A model generated the notes under the pieces. It saw only the letters and a program-made list of their open reading frames with translations. It was not told where the DNA came from and searched no databases. Shown here in pieces: positions 8,963-19,068 of a stretch of DNA of 64,000 nucleotides; position 1 is the stretch's first letter; the number at the start of each line of letters is the position of its first letter. A program made the position numbers and the translations under genes. Source of the DNA: Novosphingobium sp. (GTDB taxonomy: Bacteria > Pseudomonadota > Alphaproteobacteria > Sphingomonadales > Sphingomonadaceae); contig JAGHZR010000004.1 of assembly GCA_017745295.1 (NCBI GenBank), forward strand, positions 336,405-400,404, in the 5' to 3' direction.

Positions 8963-9012
8963 GAAACGAAATCGGATCCGCTAACCGGACCGATTCCAGG
9001 GGAGGGCAGGGC

Positions 9013-10974
9013 GTGATCCGGCAAGGTAATCGTATTCATTGGCTCATGGCGTTGCCTTATTGCGTCGCTGCCGCGTCTCCGGCCTGGGCCGCGCCGCGGC
9101 TCGATCCGATGTTTGGCGATCATGCCGTCATCCAGCGGGAAACTCCGGTAACCATAACCGGGCGCGCTGCTCCGCGGGAAAACGTCACGGTTCTGCTCGG
9201 ATCGACGAGCAAGGACGTGCTGGCCGACAAGGACGGCAGGTTCACGGCAAAGTTCGACCCGGTGACGGAGGCGGGCGCAATACGCCTGGAAGCGCAAGCG
9301 GCGTCCGGCAGGGTGGTGGTGCAGGACGTGGCGATCGGCGACGTGTTCCTGTGCTCGGGCCAATCCAACATGGAACTGGAAGTCCGCAATGCCCAGGACG
9401 CCCTCGGGCAAATCCGGAGTTCGGCCGACGATCAGCTTCGGCTGCTGCTGGTTCCCCGGGCGGTGGCGGACGAGCCCCTGCGCGATTTTCGCGATGCCCC
9501 CAATTGGAAAGTGGCAGGGCCGGACAGCGTCGGCGATTTTTCGGCGGCCTGCTTCTACATGGCGCGAGAACTGCGGAAAGGAACGAAGGTGCCGATCGGC
9601 GCGATCGCCAGCAGTTGGGGCGGTTCGCGCATCAGTCCGTGGATGGGCGCCCGGGCGCAGGCGGAGGTCGGACAACAGGCGGCCGCTGCCTTGGTAGCGC
9701 TGCACGGCCGAGATCCTTTCGCCGCGGAAAAGGCCGCCAGCGCGCAATGGGAAAAGTGGTGGCGCGGGCAGACGGGCGACAAGCCGGGTAGCGAACCATG
9801 GCAGGCCGACAGCGCCTTGACTTGGGTAGATGTGCCGCGCATCGGCCCATGGGAGGAATGGGGCGTACCTTCGCTGGCGGATTACAACGGCATGGTCTGG
9901 TATCGCCGGGAGTTCGAGTTGACGGCGGCGCAAGCCAAGGCGCCGGGCGAGTTGTCGCTCGGACTGCTCGACGATGTCGGGCGCGTATGGATCAATGGCA
10001 AACCCGTGGGCATGAGCGCGCGCGCCTGGCAGCCGAGCAGTTTCGACGTGCCCCCCGGCGTGCTCAGGGCCGGACGCAATGTCATGATCGTCAATGTCCA
10101 GGACAATTACGGCAACGGCGGCCTTTCGGGACCGGCCGAAGTCCTGAAATTGTCGCTGCGCGACGGCAGCGAAGTGCCGCTTGGTGCGCAGTGGCGCTAT
10201 TCGGTGCCGCAGCGCTCGCCTGAAGGTGCGCCGCGCGTGCCCTGGGGCGATGTCACCGGAACCGGTACACTCTACAACGGCATGATCGCGCCGCTCGGAG
10301 CTATCGGGCTGAAGGGCGTGGCCTGGTATCAGGGTGAGTCCGATGTCGACCTGCCCGGCTATGCCGAGCGCATGAAGGCGATGATGGCCGATTGGCGGCG
10401 TCAGTTCGGATTGCCGGACCTGGCCTTTGTTGCGGTGCAACTCGCGGCCTATGGCGCGCCGGTCACCTTGCCGGCGGAAAGCGGCTGGGCGACGATGCGG
10501 CAGATCCAGTATCGGGCGATGGCACAGGACGATCACGGCGGCCTGGCGACAGCAATCGATATCGGCGATCCTTTCGACATCCATCCGGGTGAAAAGCAGG
10601 AAGTCGGGCGCCGACTAGCCCGGGCAATGCGCGCGGCGGCCTATGGCGAACGGCACTCGCGTACCGGTCCCCAGGCGGTGCAGGCCGTTGCCGGTAGCGA
10701 CGGCGGGGTCGTCGTAGAATTTACCGGACTGACAGGTGGCCTTCACACGCGCAGTTCCGCGCAGGCGATCGGTTTCGAACTCTGCGGCGAAGCACTGGGC
10801 ACTTGCCGCTTCGTGCCTGGCAGAGTGGACGGCACCCGCGTCCTGTTGGCCGGAGATGGCGCCGCCGCGACGCGGGTGCGGTATGCCTGGGCGGGATCGC
10901 CCGTCATCAATCTCTATGACGATGCGGCCCTGCCGATCGGCTCCTTCGAATTGCCGGTCGTCAAGACGCGCTGA
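9013..10974 (+). CDS. sialate O-acetylesterase-like (SASA) carbohydrate acetylesterase
   Basis: SGNH-type esterase of 653 aa. The signal peptide is about residues 1-26, ending SPAWA. Block I GQSNME holds the nucleophile S118; WYQGESD (about 438-444) is the SASA motif; D522 and H524 in FDIHPGE form the charge-relay pair. A middle region, about 280-390, resembles the galactose-binding-like insertion of long SASA proteins (VGRVWINGKPVG). In bacterial hemicellulose loci such enzymes deacetylate xylan or xyloglucan side chains rather than sialic acids. The GTG start follows GGGGAGGGCAGG. It sits under operator A3 and precedes the GH51 gene by 121 bp. Confidence 0.87.
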   Translation: MIRQGNRIHWLMALPYCVAAASPAWAAPRLDPMFGDHAVIQRETPVTITGRAAPRENVTVLLGSTSKDVLADKDGRFTAKFDPVTEAGAIRLEAQAASGRVVVQDVAIGDVFLCSGQSNMELEVRNAQDALGQIRSSADDQLRLLLVPRAVADEPLRDFRDAPNWKVAGPDSVGDFSAACFYMARELRKGTKVPIGAIASSWGGSRISPWMGARAQAEVGQQAAAALVALHGRDPFAAEKAASAQWEKWWRGQTGDKPGSEPWQADSALTWVDVPRIGPWEEWGVPSLADYNGMVWYRREFELTAAQAKAPGELSLGLLDDVGRVWINGKPVGMSARAWQPSSFDVPPGVLRAGRNVMIVNVQDNYGNGGLSGPAEVLKLSLRDGSEVPLGAQWRYSVPQRSPEGAPRVPWGDVTGTGTLYNGMIAPLGAIGLKGVAWYQGESDVDLPGYAERMKAMMADWRRQFGLPDLAFVAVQLAAYGAPVTLPAESGWATMRQIQYRAMAQDDHGGLATAIDIGDPFDIHPGEKQEVGRRLARAMRAAAYGERHSRTGPQAVQAVAGSDGGVVVEFTGLTGGLHTRSSAQAIGFELCGEALGTCRFVPGRVDGTRVLLAGDGAAATRVRYAWAGSPVINLYDDAALPIGSFELPVVKTR

Positions 10975-11095
10975 CAACCAAGGCCGCGCAAACAAGCGGC
11001 CGGATAGCCAATCGGCGAGACACTTCATTGCAGAACGAACAAGACATGCGGCGGCGTGGTGTCGCCGCATGCTTGCAACAGGAGAGGACTGAACG

Positions 11096-13213
11096 ATGGG
11101 AAAAGCGCACTTCTTGCGCCGGGCCGGCTTGGTCGCGCTGGCGTTGGCGAGTTTCGGGGCGGATATCGGCGCGGTGCAGGCACAGGCGATCCGCGCGACG
11201 ATCGACACGGGCCGGGTGAGCGCACCGGTAACCGCTTATGAATATGGCATGTTCATCGAGCCGATCGCCGGTCTTGTCAACCAGACGCTCTGGGCGGAAA
11301 TGCTCGACGACCGCAAATTCTATTATCCGGTGCGGGTCGAGGGGAAAGACGAGAAAGTCCCGGATACGGTGGAAGGACGTCCGGCGCCGGCGTTCCGCAA
11401 GTGGCGACCCGTCGGCGGCGAAGACGCTGTCGTCATGGATCAAGTGGAACCTTTCGTGGGCAAACAGAGCGCCGCCGTCACACTTGCCGGGACCACGCCG
11501 CGCGGGTTGATCCAAGGCGGCATGAGCCTGGTAGCGAGCAAGACCTACGTCGGCCGCATTCAGGTGAGCGGGGATGCCGGCGCCAGAGTGGAGGTTGCGC
11601 TGATTTGGGGACCGGGGCCGCGCGACCGGCAGGTCATGACCTTGCCCACGCTGGGCGCTGGCTGGACGGAAGTGCCGTTTCGCTTCACGGCCGGCAAGGC
11701 ATCGTCCGATGCCCGGCTGCAAATCACCGGCACGGGTAGCGGCGGCTTCCGCGTCGGCGCTGTATCGCTGATGCCTGCCGACAACATCAACGGTTGGCGC
11801 GCCGATACGACTGCGATCGCGCGGTCCCTGAACTCAGGCATGTGGCGACTCCCCGGGGGCAACTTCCTGTCCAACTGGGACTGGCATCAGGCTTTGGGCC
11901 CGCGCGACAAGCGCGTGCCGATGTTCGACCATGCCTGGAGCGCCATGCAGACCAACGATATCGGCATGGATGAGTGGATGGAATTGACGCACATCCTGGG
12001 GGTAGAGCCTTACGTTACGGTCAATGCCGGCCTGGGCGACGCCAATTCGGCGGCCGAGGAAGTCGAGTATCTGAACGGTGCGGCGACCAGCGAATGGGGC
12101 GCGAAGCGTGCGGCCAACGGGCATCCCGCGCCTTACGCCGTCAAGTGGTGGAACATCGGCAACGAGCCGTATGGCTGGTGGCAGATCGGCAAGACCAGCC
12201 TCGATTACTACCTGATGAAGCATCGGGATTTTGCCGAGGCGATGCGGGCGAAGGAGCCGGACATAACCCTGATCGCCTCCGGAGCGATGCCGGACCAGTT
12301 GCATCCGCGCGACGTGAAAGAAAATCCGTCGCTGGAAAGCATTCAGCGAAAATTCGGGACCGAGGAAGACTGGACCGGCGGTTTCTTCGCCAAGGCCATG
12401 GGCACTTTCGACGGGATTACCGAACATTGGTACGACCGGGGCGAGGAGCGCCCCGACGCGCCTGCCGACGAGGAGCTGATCGAATTCGTGCGCTCACCCT
12501 CGAACCATGTCCGCATGAAGGCCGAACAGTGGAACATCTATCGTCAGCGCTATCCCGAGATTGCGAAAGCCAACGGGGGGAAGGGCATTTTCCTGTCGAT
12601 GGACGAATATGCCTACATGGCCAAGGACGGCGCCACGCTGAAGTCGGCGCTCGCCTACGCGATGGTGATACAGGAAATGCTGCGGCATACCGACTTCCTG
12701 CGGATGGCGGCCTTCACCTCGGGCGCATCCACCATGGATATCACGCCGACGGGTGCGACGATGAACACGACGGGCCTCGTCTTCAAGCTCTACGGAGAGC
12801 ACTTCGGCGCGGGCACGGTGCCGGTCGCGCTGAACGGCAATGTGGCTCAACCCGATCCCAGGCACGTCGTGGGGTCTGCCCATCCGCAGGTGAAGGCGGG
12901 AAGTGCGACCTGGCCGCTCGACATGATCGCGGCGTTGAGCCCCGACGGCAAGGCACTGCGCATCGGCATCGTCAATGCGACGTTCAAGCCGCAGAGCGTG
13001 GCGATCGACTTGCCCGGAAAGCGCACGCGCGGACCGGGCAAGGTCTGGCGCCTCACCGCGAGCTCGTTGAACGCGGCCAACAAGGTGGGCGCCAAGCCGG
13101 GTGTCGTCCTTACCGAAGGCAAGGCTCCGGCGATGAACGGAAGCCTGAGCGTGCCACCGCTTTCGACGTCAGTCTTCGAATATTCGTTGGACGGCGGCGG
13201 CGCCCCGCGCTGA
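11096..13213 (+). CDS. GH51 alpha-L-arabinofuranosidase
   Basis: Hydrolyses terminal arabinofuranose from arabinoxylan or arabinan. The protein has 705 aa with a signal peptide (about 1-29, ending VQAQ), unlike the usual cytosolic GH51. A carbohydrate-binding-like module (about 70-220) precedes the catalytic domain. Catalytic residues are visible: acid/base E357 in WNIGNEPYG and nucleophile E504 in LSMDEYAYM. The substrate-site motif LPGGNFLSNWDW is intact. The C-terminus is a beta-sandwich ending STSVFEY. ATG 11096 follows AGGAGAGGAC. It is probably cotranscribed with the acetylesterase and ends tail-to-tail with the GH27 gene, with a hairpin between. Confidence 0.93.
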   Translation: MGKAHFLRRAGLVALALASFGADIGAVQAQAIRATIDTGRVSAPVTAYEYGMFIEPIAGLVNQTLWAEMLDDRKFYYPVRVEGKDEKVPDTVEGRPAPAFRKWRPVGGEDAVVMDQVEPFVGKQSAAVTLAGTTPRGLIQGGMSLVASKTYVGRIQVSGDAGARVEVALIWGPGPRDRQVMTLPTLGAGWTEVPFRFTAGKASSDARLQITGTGSGGFRVGAVSLMPADNINGWRADTTAIARSLNSGMWRLPGGNFLSNWDWHQALGPRDKRVPMFDHAWSAMQTNDIGMDEWMELTHILGVEPYVTVNAGLGDANSAAEEVEYLNGAATSEWGAKRAANGHPAPYAVKWWNIGNEPYGWWQIGKTSLDYYLMKHRDFAEAMRAKEPDITLIASGAMPDQLHPRDVKENPSLESIQRKFGTEEDWTGGFFAKAMGTFDGITEHWYDRGEERPDAPADEELIEFVRSPSNHVRMKAEQWNIYRQRYPEIAKANGGKGIFLSMDEYAYMAKDGATLKSALAYAMVIQEMLRHTDFLRMAAFTSGASTMDITPTGATMNTTGLVFKLYGEHFGAGTVPVALNGNVAQPDPRHVVGSAHPQVKAGSATWPLDMIAALSPDGKALRIGIVNATFKPQSVAIDLPGKRTRGPGKVWRLTASSLNAANKVGAKPGVVLTEGKAPAMNGSLSVPPLSTSVFEYSLDGGGAPR

Positions 13214-13227
13214 GGTGAAAGGGGGAG

Positions 13228-13248
13228 GGCGCGCCGGACCGGCGCGCC
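13228..13248. terminator. hairpin between convergent GH51 and GH27 genes
   Basis: GGCGCGCC (13228-13235), loop GGACC, GGCGCGCC (13241-13248), then TTCTC. It lies in the 38-bp gap between two converging genes, where a bidirectional terminator is expected. Confidence 0.6.
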
Positions 13249-13251
13249 TTC

Positions 13252-15150
13252 TCACCGGCGCAGCGCAGCGTCGCCCCAGGTTACCGGCACCGCATTGCCT
13301 CTGGCGCCATCGGCGCGAGCGACCAGTTCAAGAACGGCTATCCCCTTCACATCGGCTTCGAGCGGTTGGGCCGCCGCACCGCGTCGCAGCGGAGCGGAGC
13401 TGGCGAGCGGCTTGCCGTCTCCGTAGAGGTAGAAGCGGACGGTCTGTTCGCCGTCCAGTGAGCTGTCGTCCACGCCGACTTGGGCACTGAAGCGGGCGAA
13501 CCCGGCATTGCGCACTTCGAGCCGGCTGTTGGCGAGAATTCCGATCCCCGCCGCGTAAGTGCGTCCGGCTACGGTCAGGGCCTGGTTATAGGGCGTCGCG
13601 TCCGCCATCGCGCCGCCCCAACCGGCGTACATCGGCCGCTCGCCGATGCCGCGCGTGCCGCGCCAGCCCGGAATCGAACGATAGATGGTGGGATCGGGCT
13701 CGGGCTGGACGACACCGTCCGCCGCCGGGTTCACGGCGCCGGGCTGTTCCGAGAGGTAGAGGCCGTCCGCCAGCATGCGCGTTCCGCTGGCGCGGAACAC
13801 CACCGTTTCGCGCGGCGCGATGTGGAACTTGGTCTCCTTGGTGAAGTCGCTCTTTGCGCCCGTCCAGAGGTTCGACAGGGCGACGGCGCGATCGGCGCGG
13901 AATTTCAGATGATCGGCCGTCAGTACCGCGTCGACAGGAGCGAGGCCGCGGTTGAACAGGGCGACGGCCTTGTCTCCGTTGGCCAGTGTCTTGACCAGGA
14001 TCTGAAGCCCGTCGCTGTCGAAGGCGAGAGTCGCCTGGTTTCCGGCCGGATCCTGATTGACCGCGATAAGTGCGGCATTGCCGAAAATGTCGAGCAGGGG
14101 CTGGGGCGTCGTGCGCAAGTCGGCACCGATCAGCAGCGGCGCATTCATCATCGCCCAGAGCGCGAAATGGGAACGCGCCTCGGTCAGATGGTTCGCATCG
14201 AAATCGCCCTTGCCGATGAAGAGCATGTCGGGATCGTTCCAACTCCCCGGATGGGCGTAGAACGCGCGGCGCACGGCGCTGTCGTAATTGGTGAGCATCC
14301 GCCCCCAGTCGGGCGAAATATCGTCGCTGGTGCGCGAGATGCTGCCGACGTCCTTGCCCCAGGAGCGGACATTGGCGCTGCCCCAGATGCAAAGCGAGAG
14401 CATGTAGTCGCCATCGGGATTGTATCTGGCGAGCGAGCGGTTGATGTCGGCGAAGAGCGCCTTGACCGCCGGGATGTTCGACCGCGTCACGCTGTGCTGG
14501 TCGATCAGCGGGGAAAGGGCACGATACTGGCCGCTGCGCACGCGCTCGGCGTCGGCGGTGAAGGCGCGGATGCCGCAGCCATCGACCTTGATCGCATCGA
14601 AGCCCCAGTCCGCGAAGAAGAGGCGGATGTCCTGGTCGCTATGGCCGTAGAGGCCGACCTCCCGTTCGGCCATCGTGCCTTCCGGAAGCTGCGCGGGACC
14701 GTCGGAATAGGCCTGCGAGCAACTGTTGCGGCCGAGGTCGGAATAGATGCCGGCCTTGAAACCCATCGCGTGCAGCTTGTCGGTCAAGGGGCGGAAGGAC
14801 GGATCGCCGCGCTTCATCCGGGCCGAGGGAAACTTGTCCGCGCGAATGATGAGCTTCCCGTCGCCGGTGCGGCGCTTGAGCCACCAGCCGTCATCGATGT
14901 TGATGAAACGATAGCCCTTCTTCGCAAGGCCGGTGTCGAGAATGCGCTGGGCCGAGCCGAGCAGCTTTTCCTCGTCGATCTCGGTGAAGAAGGCGTTCCA
15001 GCTGTTCCAGCCCATCGGCGGAAGCTGCGCGCTGCCGACTTGATAGGCGCTCCACGCGCCGGTGGGCGCGAGCGGATCGATGGTCTGGGCGGAGAGGCCG
15101 GTGCCGGCGCAGAGGACGGCAAGGGGCAAGAGCGCGCGGCGCAAGGTCAT
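13252..15150 (-). CDS. GH27 alpha-galactosidase with C-terminal NPCBM-like domain
   Basis: Removes terminal alpha-galactose (some members act on beta-L-arabinopyranose). The protein has 632 aa with signal peptide 1-21. The catalytic barrel begins PPMGWNSWNAF. The nucleophile is D190 in IKVDGCG and the acid/base is D277 in RTSDDI, spaced from the Arg as in other GH27 enzymes. After the barrel's beta-sandwich, about residues 500-632 (PGWRG...GIGILANSRLEV...FYLYGDGK) look like an NPCBM carbohydrate-binding module. The start ATG (15150) overlaps the GH95 stop as ATGA, so the two are translationally coupled and an upstream extension of the frame is discarded. Confidence 0.92.
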   Translation of the reverse strand: MTLRRALLPLAVLCAGTGLSAQTIDPLAPTGAWSAYQVGSAQLPPMGWNSWNAFFTEIDEEKLLGSAQRILDTGLAKKGYRFINIDDGWWLKRRTGDGKLIIRADKFPSARMKRGDPSFRPLTDKLHAMGFKAGIYSDLGRNSCSQAYSDGPAQLPEGTMAEREVGLYGHSDQDIRLFFADWGFDAIKVDGCGIRAFTADAERVRSGQYRALSPLIDQHSVTRSNIPAVKALFADINRSLARYNPDGDYMLSLCIWGSANVRSWGKDVGSISRTSDDISPDWGRMLTNYDSAVRRAFYAHPGSWNDPDMLFIGKGDFDANHLTEARSHFALWAMMNAPLLIGADLRTTPQPLLDIFGNAALIAVNQDPAGNQATLAFDSDGLQILVKTLANGDKAVALFNRGLAPVDAVLTADHLKFRADRAVALSNLWTGAKSDFTKETKFHIAPRETVVFRASGTRMLADGLYLSEQPGAVNPAADGVVQPEPDPTIYRSIPGWRGTRGIGERPMYAGWGGAMADATPYNQALTVAGRTYAAGIGILANSRLEVRNAGFARFSAQVGVDDSSLDGEQTVRFYLYGDGKPLASSAPLRRGAAAQPLEADVKGIAVLELVARADGARGNAVPVTWGDAALRR

Positions 15151-17486
15151 GCGAAGTCCTTGAGGGTGAGCCTGACCGGCTTTCCGGCCTGAAGCGTGAG
15201 GGTGCGTTCGGCGCTGCCGAGGCGGATCTTGCGCGCGCCCGCGAGTTCCGGACGCACTATCGCGCGCTCCAGACGGCCTTCGCGCCAATCGAGGTCCACG
15301 GTGCAGCGGCCACGGGCACGCAGGCCGGTGACACTGCCGGTCGGCCAGGCCTTAGGGAGCGCGGGCAGGAGATCGATACGGTCGCCATGGCTGTCCATCA
15401 GCATCTCGACGATCCCCGCCGCGCCGCCGAAATTGCCGTCGATCTGGAACGGCGGGTGCGCGTCGAACATGTTGGGGTAAGTGCGCTCCGGACCCAGCAG
15501 GAAGCGCAGGATGTCATGGGCATGATCGCCTTGCCGCAGCCGCGCCCAGAGATTGATGCGCCAGGCCGTCGCCCAGCCGGTGGCGCGGTCGCCGCGGATC
15601 TCCAGGGTGCGGCGGGCTGCCGCGGCCAGTGCGGGCTCGCGGTCGGGGGTGATCTGGTGCGAGGGATGCAGGCCGTAGAGGTGGGAGACGTGGCGGTGCT
15701 GCTGCTCCGGCGCGTCCGCATCCCAGTCCTGCTGCCATTCCTGGAGCTGCCCTTGGCCCCCGACCTTGTAGGGCGCCAGCCTTTCGCGCGCGGCGTGCAT
15801 TTCGGCGATGAGCGACGGCTCGATACCGAGGATCTGCGCGGCCTCGGTCGTCCGGGCGAACAGGTCGCGGAGCAGAGCCATGTCCATGGTCGGACCGGCG
15901 CAGAGCGTGCCGCCATGGCCATGCGGGTTTTCCGGGCTCATCGAAGGGTTGGTGACGAGAAAGCCGGTGCTCGGATCGCGCTGCAAGGTATCGAGGAAGA
16001 AACGCGCGGAACCGGCCATGATCGGGAAGATCGAGGCGAGATAGGCAGGGTCGCGGCTATAGTCGTAGTGGTCCCAAAGGTGGACGCAGAGCCATGCGCC
16101 GCCGGTAGGCCAGAGGCCGAACTGCGCACCGTCGATCGGCGCGGTCGCGCGCCAGAGATCGGTATTGTGGTGAGCGACCCATCCGCGCGCGCCGTACATC
16201 GTCCGAGCCGTGCGCTCGCCGGTGATCGCGAGCTGGCGCACCATCTCTACCAACGGACCGACGCATTCTCCGAGCGCGGTAGGTTCGGCGGGCCAGTAGT
16301 TCATCTCGGTATTGATGTTGATCGTGTACTTGGAGCCCCAGGGCGGGTTGAGGCTGTCGTTCCATAGCCCTTGCAGATTGGCGGGTTGCCCGCCCGGCCG
16401 GGAGGAGGCGATCAGGAGATAGCGGGCGTATTGGAAGTAGAGTGCCGCAAGCGCGGGATCATCGCTGGTCTGCGAAGCGGCGATCCGCTGGTCGGTGGGC
16501 AGCAAAGCCGCCGGCGAGGTGCCGAGATCGAGACCCACACGGCGGAACAGGCGCCGGTGGGCGATCGCGGTGTCGGCTGCGATACCGGCGAACGTGCGGC
16601 CCCTGGCTCTGGCAAGCGTGTCCGCCGTGGCGGCAAGGGGATCGCCGCTGACGTCGTCGAAGCGCTTGTAGCTGGTCGCCATGGCCAGCAGCAGGGTGAC
16701 GGCCCTGGCGCCGCGAATGGCGAGGCGCCCATCGGCGCCGTGGCTGACGCTGCCGCCTTCCAATTGCGCCGTCAGGCGGGCGGCAAAGCGAAGACCGCCC
16801 TCGATCCCTTTGGAAGCGCCGTTGCGGCCGGTGAGAAGCAGGCCGGAAGGCCCGTCGCTGGTAGTCCGGACATCGCGCTGGGGCGAGCGAAGCGATATGT
16901 CGCAGTCGAGCTTGCCTTCGCCTCCGGCGGTCAGGCGGACGGCGATGAGCTGGTCGGCCGGCGAAGCGACGACCTTACGGACATGGGGGATGCCGTTCGC
17001 CTCGAAGCGGGTGGTGGCCATGGCCGTGTCGAGATCGAGTTCCCGGTGATAGGTGGCAGTCTCACCCAGGTTCGGAAAATCGAGGATCAGATCGCCCAGC
17101 GTCTGATAGGGCATCTGCGTCAGCGGATTTGCCATCAGCGTCCGGTTGGCGAGCGCTTCGGCTTCCTCGATCCGACCGGCGAAGATCAGTTCGCGCACCT
17201 GAGGCAACATCGCCTTCGCCTGCGGATCGACGGGATCATAAGGCTGGCCCGCCCAGAGCGTGCTTTCGTTGACTTGCAGCTTCTCCTGCGCCGTGCCGCC
17301 GAACACCATGGCGCCGAGGCGGCCATTGCCGATGGGCAAGGCTTCGGTCCATTTCGCCGCCGGCTGGCGATACCAGAGTTTGAGCGGATCGGGCGCTGTC
17401 GGTGCGGCCCCGGCAGGCCGTCCGAGGCCGAGCGAAGCCGCGCCCGCCGCCATGGCCGCCATCGTTTCGCGGCGGCTCAGGCTCAT
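15147..17486 (-). CDS. GH95 alpha-L-fucosidase / alpha-L-galactosidase
   Basis: Inverting exo-enzyme of 779 aa. The N-terminus MSLSRRETMAAM followed by a hydrophobic Ala/Gly stretch resembles a Tat signal. The family core is complete: KLWYRQPAAKWTEALPIGNG, NINTEMNYWPAE with N390 and N392 (matching the N421/N423 pair of Bifidobacterium AfcA), E519 in SPEN (general acid) and D683 in IDGNFGG. GH95 enzymes cleave alpha-1,2-fucose of xyloglucan or alpha-L-galactose of complex arabinoxylan; the neighbouring GH43, GH51 and GH27 genes make the second use attractive. The start overlaps the preceding GH43 stop (ATGA) and its own stop overlaps the GH27 start. Confidence 0.92.
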   Translation of the reverse strand: MSLSRRETMAAMAAGAASLGLGRPAGAAPTAPDPLKLWYRQPAAKWTEALPIGNGRLGAMVFGGTAQEKLQVNESTLWAGQPYDPVDPQAKAMLPQVRELIFAGRIEEAEALANRTLMANPLTQMPYQTLGDLILDFPNLGETATYHRELDLDTAMATTRFEANGIPHVRKVVASPADQLIAVRLTAGGEGKLDCDISLRSPQRDVRTTSDGPSGLLLTGRNGASKGIEGGLRFAARLTAQLEGGSVSHGADGRLAIRGARAVTLLLAMATSYKRFDDVSGDPLAATADTLARARGRTFAGIAADTAIAHRRLFRRVGLDLGTSPAALLPTDQRIAASQTSDDPALAALYFQYARYLLIASSRPGGQPANLQGLWNDSLNPPWGSKYTININTEMNYWPAEPTALGECVGPLVEMVRQLAITGERTARTMYGARGWVAHHNTDLWRATAPIDGAQFGLWPTGGAWLCVHLWDHYDYSRDPAYLASIFPIMAGSARFFLDTLQRDPSTGFLVTNPSMSPENPHGHGGTLCAGPTMDMALLRDLFARTTEAAQILGIEPSLIAEMHAARERLAPYKVGGQGQLQEWQQDWDADAPEQQHRHVSHLYGLHPSHQITPDREPALAAAARRTLEIRGDRATGWATAWRINLWARLRQGDHAHDILRFLLGPERTYPNMFDAHPPFQIDGNFGGAAGIVEMLMDSHGDRIDLLPALPKAWPTGSVTGLRARGRCTVDLDWREGRLERAIVRPELAGARKIRLGSAERTLTLQAGKPVRLTLKDFA

Positions 17487-19066
17487 GGTCGGGTTCCTTC
17501 CGGCAGGGGAGAGAGCGTGAAGCTGTCGATATCGAGATAGCCGCCGCCTGGCGCGGGATTGTAGCAGGAAAGCGCGATCTGCTGTCCTTGGAAAGTCCCG
17601 GTGCGCCAGTCGAACGCGAGTGGGAAGGCGCCTCCGACCTCGTGCCATGTCTTGTCGTCAGAACTGTAGGCGAGCCGGCCTTGCTTGGTCTCGAAATCCA
17701 TGTCCACGCGCAGCCGGAGGAAGCGTGCGGCCAGGGGGAGGGCAGGGACGCGAACTTCGGTGCGGGGGCCTTGGACGGTGCTTTCGGTAAGCTGCATTCG
17801 CAAGGATCGCGTGCCCTTTGCGCCGCCGACGACGGCAAGCTGGGCATTGTATTTGCCGAAGCTGCCGAGGCCGCAGATGTCTCCGGCCTTGATCCCGCCT
17901 GCGTCGATTTTCACGACGGCGCGCATGCGCGGACCTTGCGCCTTTTGGGTGAGCGTATTGCGTGCGGTCCAGATGCCGTCAGCCTCGGTCGCATGGAGGC
18001 GGAGGAAGCCGGGGCGCTGCGTCAGCGACCATTTGCCGTCGTCGGGGTTATGGTTCCATTGCCATTGCAGTCCGAGCTTCGGTGCCGAAAAATCGTCGGA
18101 AGATGGCGGCTCTGCGAAAGGATGGCCCAGGATCGGCTTGGGTGAGCGATCGGGCACATGATCGGGATTTTCGGGCGTGCCCCAGAAGGGCCAGCCGTCT
18201 TTCCAGTAGATCGGGCTGATATTGGTCATGCGGCCGATGGCGCCGGCATCTACCATGACGAAACCGTACCAGCCGCCGTCCGGCAGATCGACGATCGCGC
18301 CTTGATGGCCGCCGGTCTTGTCGTCGATGGAGGACTTTGTCTCCCACGGACCCCAAAGGCTGCGGGAACGGGAAACGGTCATCGCCAGCTTGGAGGGGAT
18401 GGCGTTGAAGAGATAGTACCAGCCATCGTGGCGGATGATCTTCGAACCTTCCGCGCCTTTGTTGTAATAGGCGACTTTGGCGGCGGTAACGGCGGAGAGA
18501 TCGCCGTTGAGGGTAAGCAAGGTCAGCGTGCCGTCGGTTCCGACCGAAGTGCCGAGATAGGCGGTGCCATCCGCGTCGATGAACAGCGCCGGGTCGAAGG
18601 CTTCACGGTCCAGTTCCCTGTAGGTCCATGGACCGTCGATCTTCGCCGAGCGATAGATGCGCGTCTTGTGGCCGACCGGGGTCACTGCAAGGTAGAACAT
18701 GCCGTTGTGACGGCGCAGGCTCGCGGCATAGAAACCGTGGCGATAGTCGCCCCCGCCTTTCAGGTCGTAGCGCGGATCTCCGTCCAGCCGATCGACCACA
18801 TGGGAAGCGATCGTCCAGTTCACCAGGTCCTTGGAATGCAGGATCGTCACGCCCGGTGCATTGGCGAAGGTGGTCGAGACGAAGTAGAAATCCTCGCCGA
18901 CGCGGATGACATCGGGGTCTGGGTAGTCGGCGAAGAGTACGGGATTGCGGTAAGTGCCGTCGCCCTGGTCGGAGCGCCAGACTTGCGCGGGGGCGGCGGC
19001 GGCGATCAGCACGGCGGCGAGGGCCAGTGCCGCGCCGATGCCGTGCTTCCGGGTCATGACGGGCAT
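17483..19066 (-). CDS. GH43 exo-glycosidase (arabinofuranosidase/xylosidase), first copy
   Basis: Five-bladed propeller enzyme of 527 aa with signal peptide (about 1-28, ending APAQ). The GH43 triad is visible: base D50 in DYPDPDV, pKa modulator D158 in FDPALF, acid E206 in GAEGSKI. A C-terminal beta-sandwich (about 340-527, ending GGGYLDIDSFTL) is the accessory domain of two-domain GH43 proteins. ATG 19066 lies 2 bp after the stop of the upstream GH43 gene. It differs clearly from the other two GH43 enzymes here, so bond specificity probably differs too; which is xylosidase and which arabinofuranosidase cannot be read from sequence alone. Confidence 0.9.
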   Translation of the reverse strand: MPVMTRKHGIGAALALAAVLIAAAAPAQVWRSDQGDGTYRNPVLFADYPDPDVIRVGEDFYFVSTTFANAPGVTILHSKDLVNWTIASHVVDRLDGDPRYDLKGGGDYRHGFYAASLRRHNGMFYLAVTPVGHKTRIYRSAKIDGPWTYRELDREAFDPALFIDADGTAYLGTSVGTDGTLTLLTLNGDLSAVTAAKVAYYNKGAEGSKIIRHDGWYYLFNAIPSKLAMTVSRSRSLWGPWETKSSIDDKTGGHQGAIVDLPDGGWYGFVMVDAGAIGRMTNISPIYWKDGWPFWGTPENPDHVPDRSPKPILGHPFAEPPSSDDFSAPKLGLQWQWNHNPDDGKWSLTQRPGFLRLHATEADGIWTARNTLTQKAQGPRMRAVVKIDAGGIKAGDICGLGSFGKYNAQLAVVGGAKGTRSLRMQLTESTVQGPRTEVRVPALPLAARFLRLRVDMDFETKQGRLAYSSDDKTWHEVGGAFPLAFDWRTGTFQGQQIALSCYNPAPGGGYLDIDSFTLSPLPEGTRP

Positions 19067-19068
19067 GC

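Noticed and set aside
9013..10974. Sialic acid metabolism suggested by the SASA domain
   Set aside because: No sialidase, neuraminate lyase or transporter nearby; surrounding genes are hemicellulases, so an acetyl-hemicellulose esterase is preferred.
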